A stretch of DNA of 12,211 bases from Alphaproteobacteria bacterium (lineage in GTDB: Bacteria; Pseudomonadota; Alphaproteobacteria; Rhizobiales; Aestuariivirgaceae). The first letter of the stretch is position 1. Each line of letters starts with the position of its first letter. Where the stretch lies: assembly GCA_020441605.1 (NCBI GenBank), contig JAGRLX010000190.1, forward strand, positions 1 to 12,211, read 5' to 3'. A program made the position numbers and the translations under genes. The notes under the pieces are model-generated. The model was given only the letters and a program-made list of their open reading frames with translations, did not search any database and had not been told where the DNA came from. Below are positions 5,249 through 11,880 of the stretch, piece after piece.

Positions 5249-6481
5249 ATGCTTTATTATCTTTATGAGATGAACCATGCGGTCTTGGCGCCGTGGCGCG
5301 CTGCGGCCGACATGGGTCTCTCGTTCTGGAAAAGTCCAGCCAATCCATTGGCGACGACCCACATTGGCCGCTCGGTTGCCGCTTCACTCGAGATGTTCGA
5401 GCGGACCACCCGGCGTTACGGCAAGCCTGAATTCAGTATCACAGAAACGATCGTCGGTGACGATATCGTGGATATTGAAGAGGACGAAATCTTCCGGAAG
5501 GACTTCTGCAGTCTCGTCAGGTTCAAGAAGCTGTGGCCAGGCAAGGTGCCGGCGAAGAAGGAGCACAAACTACTCATCGTGGCCCCCATGTCGGGTCACT
5601 ACGCGACTCTCCTGCGTGGAACTGTGGAAGCCATGCTGCCGCACTACGATGTACACATCACCGACTGGATCGATGCCCGGACGGTGCCCCTGAGCCACGG
5701 CGGCTTCGATCTCGACAATTATGTCGACTACATCATTGAGATGCTTGAGGCCATGGGCCCCGGCACAAGCGTCATGGCTGTCTGTCAGCCTTCCGTGCCG
5801 GTATTGGCCGCTGTGTCGCTGATGAATGCCGCAAAGGATCCCTGTTCGCCGCGCACTATGATTCTTATGGGCGGCCCCATCGACACGAGGCGCAATCCGA
5901 CAGCCGTGAATCGCCTGGCCGAGGACCGGGGCATAGAGTGGTTTCGCAAGAATGTGACCATGAAGGTGCCGCCGCCCCATGCCGGCATGATGCGCGACGT
6001 TTATCCGGGCTTCCTGCAGCTTGGCGGTTTCATGACCATGAACCTCGACCGCCACATTGACGCCCATCGAGAACTGTTTTGGCACCTGGTCGAAGGCGAT
6101 GGTGACTCTGCCGAGAAACACCGGGAATTCTACGATGAATACCTGTCGGTAATGGACCTCACGGCGGAATTCTATCTCCAGACCGTGGAGAAGGTCTTCA
6201 TCAATCACGATCTGCCCAAGGGAACCTTCATCCACCGCAACCAGAAGATCGACCCGTCGAAAATCACCCAGACCGCATTGATGACCATCGAAGGTGAAAG
6301 GGATGACATTTCTGGAGTCGGTCAAACCGAGGCGGCCCAGGATTTGTGCTGCAACCTGCCGCCCGAGAAGAAGCTTCATCACCTGCAGGAAGGCGTCGGT
6401 CATTATGGCGTGTTCAATGGCTCGCGCTTCCGGAAAGACATCGTGCCGCGTATCGTGGAATTCGTAGACGCCAACGCCTGA
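5249..6481 (+). CDS. phaZ: Intracellular polyhydroxyalkanoate (PHB) depolymerase
   Basis: A 410-residue cytoplasmic depolymerase that hydrolyses native PHA granules to hydroxyalkanoate monomers and oligomers for re-use as carbon and reductant. It belongs to the Ralstonia PhaZ1 type, which uses a cysteine nucleophile rather than the GxSxG serine. The expected nucleophile is C179 in VMAVCQPSVPVLA, the acid is D352 or D353 in EGERDDISG, and the base is H385 in GVGHYGVFNGSRF. The N-terminus MLYYLYEMNHAVLAPWRAAA is the family signature and fixes the start at the ATG 5249-5251, which has AGAGGA 8 bases upstream. The TTG at 5228 would add seven residues not typical of the family. No signal peptide is present, as expected for an intracellular enzyme. 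The next gene starts about 16 bases after the stop on the same strand, so the two are probably co-transcribed. Confidence 0.95.
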   Translation: MLYYLYEMNHAVLAPWRAAADMGLSFWKSPANPLATTHIGRSVAASLEMFERTTRRYGKPEFSITETIVGDDIVDIEEDEIFRKDFCSLVRFKKLWPGKVPAKKEHKLLIVAPMSGHYATLLRGTVEAMLPHYDVHITDWIDARTVPLSHGGFDLDNYVDYIIEMLEAMGPGTSVMAVCQPSVPVLAAVSLMNAAKDPCSPRTMILMGGPIDTRRNPTAVNRLAEDRGIEWFRKNVTMKVPPPHAGMMRDVYPGFLQLGGFMTMNLDRHIDAHRELFWHLVEGDGDSAEKHREFYDEYLSVMDLTAEFYLQTVEKVFINHDLPKGTFIHRNQKIDPSKITQTALMTIEGERDDISGVGQTEAAQDLCCNLPPEKKLHHLQEGVGHYGVFNGSRFRKDIVPRIVEFVDANA

Positions 6482-6497
6482 TAGGGGCCTTTTGAGC

Positions 6498-7223
6498 GTG
6501 AGATCCGATCTGTCGAAGTCCTTGACTCCCGCAAGGATGGAATTGACGACCGGCACGATTGACGTACTGTTCCGCCGTCATGCACAGGCTCGGCGTCTGG
6601 TGTTGCGGCTGTCTGCGGATGCCGCCGGGGTCGTGGTGACTGTGCCGCCGCGCGTAAGCCGGGCACAAGCGCTAGACTTCGTCGAACGGTCCAAGCAGTG
6701 GATCGAGAAGCGGCGCGCGGCCCATGGTGGCGTCGTGACACTCCGGCCCGGAAACGTGATACCTCTGCGCGGCCAGGATCACGAGATACGGCATTTGCCG
6801 ACCCGGCGCGGAACAGTCACCGTCGACGCCTTGGATGCCGTCATCCATGTCCCCGGAGATATGCTGCATGTACCGCGGCGTCTCCAGGACTGGCTCAAGC
6901 TCACGGCCCGGGCCGAACTTGCAGCGGCCTCACGCAAATATGCGAAATTGATGGATGTGAATTACCGGCGCATCACCATTCGCGATCAGCGCAGCCGGTG
7001 GGGGTCATGTTCCGCAAAGGGCGAATTGTCCTATTCGTGGCGGCTGATTCTGACGCCGTCCCATGTCCTGGACTATGTGGCAGCCCACGAGGTGGCACAT
7101 CTCAAGCACATGAACCATGGACCGAGATTCTGGCGGCTTGTCTTGACTCATTGTCCGCAGTCTGCTGTCGCCAGGAACTGGCTCAAGCTCCACGGGCAGT
7201 CGGTCCATCGGATAAGCCTGTAA
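6498..7223 (+). CDS. YgjP-type zinc-dependent metalloprotease-like protein (DUF45)
   Basis: A cytoplasmic protein of 241 residues in the YgjP/DUF45 metal-dependent hydrolase family, whose fold and motif resemble SprT/WLM proteases. The C-terminal half holds the zinc motif H197-E-V-A-H201 (LDYVAAHEVAHLKHMNH) with a likely third ligand at H207. It is preceded by the family block RDQRSRWGSCSAKGELSYSW (162-181). The N-terminal half (about 18-120) is the less conserved region that reads RRLVLRLSADAAGVVVTVPP. The physiological substrate of the family is not known. The start is uncertain: AGGGG at 6483-6487 lies 10 bases before GTG 6498 (chosen) and 4 bases before TTG 6492. An ATG at 6537 would cut into the first conserved strand. 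It follows phaZ closely on the same strand, and I see no functional link to PHA. It converges with the penicillin-binding protein gene over 89 bases with no strong terminator. Confidence 0.85.
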   Translation: MRSDLSKSLTPARMELTTGTIDVLFRRHAQARRLVLRLSADAAGVVVTVPPRVSRAQALDFVERSKQWIEKRRAAHGGVVTLRPGNVIPLRGQDHEIRHLPTRRGTVTVDALDAVIHVPGDMLHVPRRLQDWLKLTARAELAAASRKYAKLMDVNYRRITIRDQRSRWGSCSAKGELSYSWRLILTPSHVLDYVAAHEVAHLKHMNHGPRFWRLVLTHCPQSAVARNWLKLHGQSVHRISL

Positions 7224-7312
7224 AATCTTGCGCGAGCGCGGCTGAGTAAAGGCGGCAAACAGCTTCTGCGCATTTGGTTTATTGCGACTGATCGTCCGCT
7301 GCACAAAGTCGG
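7224..7312. other. Convergent intergenic gap with no clear signal
   Basis: This 89-base gap lies between the 3' ends of the YgjP-like and penicillin-binding protein genes. It should contain terminators for both, but I see only a weak, bulged GCGAC/GTC-C-GC pairing near 7284-7299 and no U-tract. No gene fits here. Confidence 0.5.
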
Positions 7313-9418
7313 CTATCGGTTCTCCCTGGCGCGACTCATGCGCTCAAATGCGGTCTCTCCCTTCTTCTTTGTGGGCTTCTCTGTGCTTGGCTTCGACGAT
7401 GACGCGCCAAACAAGCTTCCGATGTCATCGAAGAAACCAGAAGGCTGGTCATCGCCCACAGTGCTCGTGTCCGGGGATATGTCGATCTGCGAGACCGAAG
7501 TCAGTCCGCCGTCTTCATATTTTTCGCCGGGAAGTGGGCGTGGACTGAGACCCCGATGTGCGGCCTCCATCACATCTCTCCAGACGGCGGCGGGCATGGA
7601 TCCTCCCGTAACTTTCTGGGTCGGTGAATTGTCGTCATTGCCAACCCATACGCCGGCAATGAGGTCCGCCGTGTATCCGATGAACCAGGCATCGCGGTAG
7701 TCCTGGCTGGTGCCAGTCTTCCCCGCGATATCGTAGCCTCCGAACTGGGCACGCTTGGCGGTTCCGCTAGTCACGACGGCACGCATCATCTGATTCAAGG
7801 CGCCCAGATCGAAGTCGGTGATGGCCTTGGTAAAACCCTCGCCCGAGCGGCGATACAACACTTTGCCATCGCGAGTCGAAATCCGGGTGACCACATGCGG
7901 GATCACAGGATAGCCACTGTTTGCAAATGGAACGAAGGCTGACGTCAGTTCGAGCAGCGTCACTTCCGATGTGCCGAGCGCGATGGACGCATCGGTTCCG
8001 AGAGGTGAGAGGATACCAAGCCGCCTGGCAACCGCGACCACGCTCTGCGGGCCGACCTTCACGACAAGCTTTGCCGCCACGGTGTTGAGCGACAGCGCCA
8101 GTGCCTTTTGCAGGGTGACAGCGCCGAGATATTTCTGACGATAGTTTTCAGGTTCCCAATCGCCAATACGAACCGGCTCGTCGATCTCGACCGAGTCGGG
8201 ACTGTAGCCTTGCTCCAATGCGGCAAGATACAGAAATGGCTTGAAGGCCGAGCCCGGTTGTCGTTTGGCCTTGGTTACCCGGTTGAACTGACTCCGCTTG
8301 TAGGATTTGCCACCGACCAGCGCCTTTACCGCCCCCATTCCATCCAGAACGACCAGCGCGCCTTGCGATACCTTCAACTTGCTGCCGTCCTCGTTCAGGT
8401 GCCTGCGCAGGCTTCTTTCGGCGATGGCCTGAAGGCCCGAATCGATGGTTGTCTCGATCACGATCGATTGGTCATAGTTCGCCACCAGATCGGGCAATTG
8501 TTCGCTGACCCAATCAGTTATGTACTGCGTTGCTGGAATGTAGTCTGATGCCTTGACGGTTGTCGGCAGATCGATGGCGGTCTGGGCAACATTCGCGCTG
8601 ATGAATCCGGCCTCTACCATGCTGTCGATCACCAGCTTGGCGCGTTTTGCGGCAGCCTCGGGGTGATTGGCGGGATTGTAGGTCGTGGGTGCCTTGAGAA
8701 CGCCGGCGAGCGTTGCCGCTTCAATCAAGCTGAGTTCTGCTGCGGACTTGCCATAGAATGTCTGCGCCGCCTTTTCGATGCCGACGGCCCCTGAGCCGTA
8801 ATAGACCCGATTGAGATAGAGTTGGAGGATCTCGTCCTTGGTAAACTGGGTTTCGAGCCAGACGGCCAGTACTACCTCCTGCAGCTTTCGCTGGAGCGTC
8901 CGGTCAGGCGACAGAAACAGATTCTTGGCCAGCTGTTGAGTTAGGGTCGACCCGCCCTGGACCAACCGGCCTGTTCGGTAGTTCGTGTAGATGGCGCGGA
9001 TCAGGCCTACCGGGTCGACACCGAAATGGCTGCGGAACCGATGGTCCTCGATGGCGATCAAGGCATTGGGAACGTAATCGGGGAGATCCTGCAGCCGAAC
9101 GTCATCTCCATGAAACGCGCCTTGCTCGGAAATCAGGCTGCCATCCGCAGCCAGAAGCCGGATACCCGGTTCCCGCTCCGGAATTGTCAGGACGCCATTC
9201 TGGCTGAGGGTAAACCAGATATAGCCGAATACCAGGGCGAGACCGATTCCCCCCCAGAGGGAGACGGTCAGCGCAAAGCTGCCAAGAATGCCGAACAGTG
9301 ATCGCCGGCGCCTCGGTCTGGACTTCGGCTCGACAGTGCGTTCACGCCTTGGCGTGACCAACCGTGGCTCGATCCGCTCAGACTGGCGCTTGCGCTTCTT
9401 GGCTCGAAACAGTCCCAT
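7313..9418 (-). CDS. Class A penicillin-binding protein 1A (transglycosylase/transpeptidase)
   Basis: A bifunctional peptidoglycan synthase of 701 residues anchored in the inner membrane with its catalytic domains in the periplasm. A very basic cytoplasmic tail (1-40, rich in R and K) precedes one transmembrane helix (about 41-70). The GT51 glycosyltransferase domain follows, with E124-D-H-R-F-R-S-H, GGSTLTQQLAKNLFL (155-169), RKLQEVVLAVWLE with the second Glu E181, and KDEILQLYLNRVYYG. The transpeptidase domain has the serine nucleophile S390 in PGSAFK (S-x-x-K), SLN (443-445) and KTGTSQDYRDAWFIGYT (567-583). The C-terminal 60 or so residues are low-complexity, Ser/Lys-rich and probably disordered. 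The ATG at 9416-9418 follows GGGGTGGA. It is close to the usual length of short alphaproteobacterial PBP1a proteins. All catalytic motifs are intact, so it should be active. It does not appear linked functionally to its neighbours. Confidence 0.95.
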   Translation of the reverse strand: MGLFRAKKRKRQSERIEPRLVTPRRERTVEPKSRPRRRRSLFGILGSFALTVSLWGGIGLALVFGYIWFTLSQNGVLTIPEREPGIRLLAADGSLISEQGAFHGDDVRLQDLPDYVPNALIAIEDHRFRSHFGVDPVGLIRAIYTNYRTGRLVQGGSTLTQQLAKNLFLSPDRTLQRKLQEVVLAVWLETQFTKDEILQLYLNRVYYGSGAVGIEKAAQTFYGKSAAELSLIEAATLAGVLKAPTTYNPANHPEAAAKRAKLVIDSMVEAGFISANVAQTAIDLPTTVKASDYIPATQYITDWVSEQLPDLVANYDQSIVIETTIDSGLQAIAERSLRRHLNEDGSKLKVSQGALVVLDGMGAVKALVGGKSYKRSQFNRVTKAKRQPGSAFKPFLYLAALEQGYSPDSVEIDEPVRIGDWEPENYRQKYLGAVTLQKALALSLNTVAAKLVVKVGPQSVVAVARRLGILSPLGTDASIALGTSEVTLLELTSAFVPFANSGYPVIPHVVTRISTRDGKVLYRRSGEGFTKAITDFDLGALNQMMRAVVTSGTAKRAQFGGYDIAGKTGTSQDYRDAWFIGYTADLIAGVWVGNDDNSPTQKVTGGSMPAAVWRDVMEAAHRGLSPRPLPGEKYEDGGLTSVSQIDISPDTSTVGDDQPSGFFDDIGSLFGASSSKPSTEKPTKKKGETAFERMSRARENR

Positions 9419-9451
9419 TCCACCCCGATCATGCTGTCCCGGTCTTTGGGC

Positions 9452-9485
9452 TAGCAGTTCAAGATTTACGGATGGTGAACTGCTA
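9452..9485. repeat. 10-bp inverted repeat upstream of the penicillin-binding protein gene
   Basis: TAGCAGTTCA (9452-9461) and TGAACTGCTA (9476-9485) are exact reverse complements around a 14-base loop. It lies in the 131-base gap after the UxaA-family gene stop and about 34-67 bases before the penicillin-binding protein ATG; both genes are on the minus strand. It may be a terminator for the dehydratase gene or a dyad operator for the downstream gene. There is no U-run and the stem is only moderately GC-rich, so the operator reading is at least as likely. Confidence 0.45.
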
Positions 9486-9549
9486 TCAGAACCCGGACAC
9501 TGTCAGAGCCATGATCGCAAAACGTGGTGCAATGATGACTGGCCGCCGC

Positions 9550-11085
9550 CTACATGACCGCGCCGACCTGCCAGGGAACATATTCGTTGTCGCCATAGCC
9601 GAGGTTCTCCGAGAGGCTCCTTTCGCCGGACGCGACCCGCAACATGCGTGCGAAGATTTCCTGGGCTTTTTCGGTGAGCGGCACTCCGTCGAGAATGTCA
9701 CCGCAATTGATATCCATGTCGTCGATCATCCGATGATAGACATCCGAGTTGGTGGCCAGTTTGATCGACGGCACGGGCTTGCAGCCAAAAGCCGAACCGC
9801 GCCCGGTCGTGAAGCAGATCAGATTGGCACCGCCCGCGACCTGCCCGGTGACAGAAACCGGATCGTAGCCCGGTGTGTCCATATACACGAAACCCTTCTC
9901 GGTAACGGGTTCCGCATAGCGGTAGACGGCGCGCAACGTCGTGGTTCCACCCTTCGCGGCTGCCCCCAGTGATTTTTCCAGGATTGTTGTCAGTCCGCCC
10001 AGCTTGTTGCCGGGAGAGGGATTGTTGTTCATTTCCATGAGGTTGCGCTTTGTGTAATCATCCCACCACTTGATGATGTCGACGAGTTTCTCTCCAACCT
10101 CTCGATTGGCTGCCCGGCGAGTCAGCAGGTGTTCGGCGCCATAGATTTCCGGTGTTTCCGACAGAATTCCCGTTCCGCCATGGCGCACCAGGATGTCGAC
10201 CGCTGCGCCGAGTGCCGGATTTGCGGTGATGCCGGAATAGCCGTCTGAGCCTCCGCACTGCAGCGCCACAGTCAGATCAGATGCCGGGCAGGTTTCGCGC
10301 CGGACGGCATTGGCATGGGGCAGCATCTCCCGGACGGCCGCCACGCCGGCGGCCACGGTCTTGCGGGTGCCGCCGGTCTCCTGAATGGTCATCGAGCGGA
10401 AGGTGTCGCTCTCGGTGACGCCATAGGCTTCCTTGAAGCGCGGGATCTGGAAGCCCTCGCAGCCGAGGCCGACCATCAGGACGCCGCCCATATTGGGATT
10501 TGTGGCATAGCCCCAGGCCGTGCGTTTCAGGATGTCGAAAATCGCGCCGCGATAGTCGATGACGCATCCGTTATCCATCTTGAGCGCCACCACGCCGTCG
10601 ATGTTGGGATAGTCGTCGAGCATGCCCGACCGTTTCACCTCTTCGGCGATGAAACCCGCCACCGTGGCCGAGCAGTTCACGCTGGTCATGATGCCGATGT
10701 AGTTCCGGGTCCCGACCTTGCCATTGGCGCGGCGATAGCCCTGGAACGTGGCACGTTGGTCAGGCGGAAGGATCTCCTCCGTCCTTGCGTCCTGGGCATA
10801 GGCATAGTCTCGATCGAAATCGGCCATGCCCGTGTTGTGCTCGTGGATCCATTCGCCCTGGGCGATATTGCGCTTGGCGAACCCGATGATCTGGCCGAAT
10901 TTGCGGATTGCTTCGCCCTCGGCGACGTCAGTCGCCGCCATCTTGTGGCCCTTCATGATCTTGTCGAGAGCTGAAATCCCTTCGGCCGTAGTGGCCCCCT
11001 TGCTCACGGCGTCTATGGCCACGAGAACGTTGTCGGCGTCGCTGAGGCGGAGCATGCGGGGAGGCGTCGATGTCGTGGAAGTCAT
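9550..11085 (-). CDS. UxaA-family altronate/sugar-acid dehydratase
   Basis: A full-length, 511-residue member of the UxaA/GarD family, which removes water from aldonic or aldaric acids to give 2-keto-3-deoxy acids; E. coli altronate dehydratase UxaA has about 495 residues. The N-terminal SAF-like domain (about 11-90, LSDADNVLVAIDAV...HEHNTGMADF) is fused to the catalytic part, which some bacteria encode as two genes. Family blocks in order are GYRRANGKVGTRNYIGI (116-132), MVGLGCEGFQ (204-213), LQCGGSDGYSGITANPALG (275-293), TTGRGSAFGCKPVPSIKLATN (426-446) and MDINCGDILDG (457-467). The substrate cannot be decided by sequence. The neighbouring aldo/keto reductase suggests an aldonate such as L-fuconate as much as L-altronate. 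The ATG at 11083-11085 with AGAGAG upstream is chosen; an ATG at 11140-11142 would start inside the operator palindrome. It is divergent from its likely regulator. Confidence 0.9.
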   Translation of the reverse strand: MTSTTSTPPRMLRLSDADNVLVAIDAVSKGATTAEGISALDKIMKGHKMAATDVAEGEAIRKFGQIIGFAKRNIAQGEWIHEHNTGMADFDRDYAYAQDARTEEILPPDQRATFQGYRRANGKVGTRNYIGIMTSVNCSATVAGFIAEEVKRSGMLDDYPNIDGVVALKMDNGCVIDYRGAIFDILKRTAWGYATNPNMGGVLMVGLGCEGFQIPRFKEAYGVTESDTFRSMTIQETGGTRKTVAAGVAAVREMLPHANAVRRETCPASDLTVALQCGGSDGYSGITANPALGAAVDILVRHGGTGILSETPEIYGAEHLLTRRAANREVGEKLVDIIKWWDDYTKRNLMEMNNNPSPGNKLGGLTTILEKSLGAAAKGGTTTLRAVYRYAEPVTEKGFVYMDTPGYDPVSVTGQVAGGANLICFTTGRGSAFGCKPVPSIKLATNSDVYHRMIDDMDINCGDILDGVPLTEKAQEIFARMLRVASGERSLSENLGYGDNEYVPWQVGAVM

Positions 11086-11114
11086 TGATTCACTCTCTTT
11101 GCGGTGCTGGGGCC

Positions 11115-11142
11115 TTGCCAGCCCCGGGAAAGTCTCTAACAT
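11115..11142 (+). promoter_or_regulatory. Predicted gntR promoter giving a leaderless mRNA
   Basis: TTGCCA (11115-11120, 5 of 6 matches to the -35 consensus) is followed after 16 bases by TAACAT (11137-11142, 4 of 6 matches to the -10 consensus). The A of the gntR ATG is at 11149, 7 bases after the end of the -10, which is the expected position of the transcription start. No Shine-Dalgarno sequence precedes that ATG, which agrees with a leaderless message. The -10 lies inside the palindromic operator. Confidence 0.45.
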
Positions 11143-11147
11143 GTTAG
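11136..11147. promoter_or_regulatory. 12-bp perfect palindrome, candidate GntR operator
   Basis: CTAACATGTTAG is its own reverse complement, centred between 11141 and 11142, in the 63-base gap between the divergent UxaA-family and gntR genes. GntR/FadR-type regulators bind short palindromes in just this kind of position. It overlaps a predicted -10 element on the plus strand and, by symmetry, a TAACAT on the minus strand (11146-11141), so one bound dimer could block both promoters. Confidence 0.6.
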
Positions 11148-11168
11148 CATGTCAGTTGCTGCCGTCAC
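11141..11168 (-). promoter_or_regulatory. Possible uxaA promoter sharing the operator
   Basis: On the minus strand TAACAT (11146-11141) has GTGACG (11168-11163; 4 of 6 matches to the -35 consensus) 16 bases upstream. This would place the start near 11134 and leave a leader of about 49 bases with an AGAGAG ribosome site before the dehydratase ATG. The -35 match is weak and lies inside the gntR coding region, so this is a guess driven by the symmetry of the palindrome. Confidence 0.25.
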
Positions 11169-11880
11169 CTATGATTTTTTGGACCCTGGCCGCGGAATCG
11201 CGAAGGGTGGTGCCACGGGGCGCGTGCAGGCCGGACTCCGCGAAGCGATCATCTCGCTCGAACTGAAACCTGGCGAGATACTCGACAAGCAATTGATCGC
11301 CGCCCGCTTCGGGGTTTCACGTTTTCCGGTTGGCGAAGCCATGAGCCGGTTGGCCGCCGAGGGATTGGTCGAAATTATCCCGCAAAGCGGTTCCAGGGTT
11401 GCCCTCATCAAGCTGTCCGATGCCCGTGAGAACATGTTCTTGCGCCGTGCCATCGAGGTTGAGGCCGTTCGAATGCTGGCACCTCGGCGCGATGCGTCTT
11501 TCTTGGAACAGTTGGAATGCAATCTCGGCTACCAGCGCGCCGCCATCGCCAGCGGCGACCGTGACGGATTTCATCGATTCGACCTTCAATTTCATGCGAC
11601 CCTGCTCGACGCACTCGGTTTTGAGCGGGTGCGCCATGCCGCTGATACGGCAAGAATGGGGCTCGAAAGGGTAAGGCGGATGTTGAGTTCGCGTCGCCGC
11701 CATGAAGACACACTCGCCGAGCACGAACGCATTTTCGTTGGATTGACTCGAGCCGATCCTGCAGAAGCCGCCTCCACCATGGAACGGCATCTTGCTTCCG
11801 TAATGGTTGAGCTGGAGGCCTTCGCCACCCGACGCCCGGAACTTTTTGCCGATCTCAGACAAGGAGAAGCGCGTAAATGA
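11149..11880 (+). CDS. GntR-family transcriptional regulator, FadR/FCD subfamily
   Basis: A 243-residue regulator with an N-terminal winged helix-turn-helix (about 26-88) and a C-terminal all-helical FCD ligand-binding domain (about 95-230). The FCD metal-site pattern is present: D145 and H149 (FDLQFHATLL), H192 and H214. This suggests it binds a metal-carboxylate ligand, such as a sugar acid or keto acid. The recognition helix reads GVSRFPVGEAMSRL instead of the common VSRTPVREAL, so its operator may differ from well-known ones. The ATG at 11149 is the only upstream start in frame because a TAA lies at 11137-11139; no Shine-Dalgarno precedes it. Its divergence from the UxaA-family dehydratase and its 4-base overlap with the aldo/keto reductase gene make it the likely local regulator of both. 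The first 20 or so residues are a non-conserved extension. Confidence 0.92.
   Translation: MSVAAVTYDFLDPGRGIAKGGATGRVQAGLREAIISLELKPGEILDKQLIAARFGVSRFPVGEAMSRLAAEGLVEIIPQSGSRVALIKLSDARENMFLRRAIEVEAVRMLAPRRDASFLEQLECNLGYQRAAIASGDRDGFHRFDLQFHATLLDALGFERVRHAADTARMGLERVRRMLSSRRRHEDTLAEHERIFVGLTRADPAEAASTMERHLASVMVELEAFATRRPELFADLRQGEARK

Noticed and set aside
5570..6556. Minus-strand open frame of 328 codons opposite phaZ
   Set aside because: It is an antisense shadow of a high-GC gene with no recognisable motif; phaZ on the plus strand has its complete catalytic set.
11086..11142. Longer start for the UxaA-family gene at the ATG in 11140-11142
   Set aside because: That ATG is the centre of the palindromic operator. 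The extra 19 residues are unlike the family, and the ATG at 11085 has a usable AGAGAG ribosome site.
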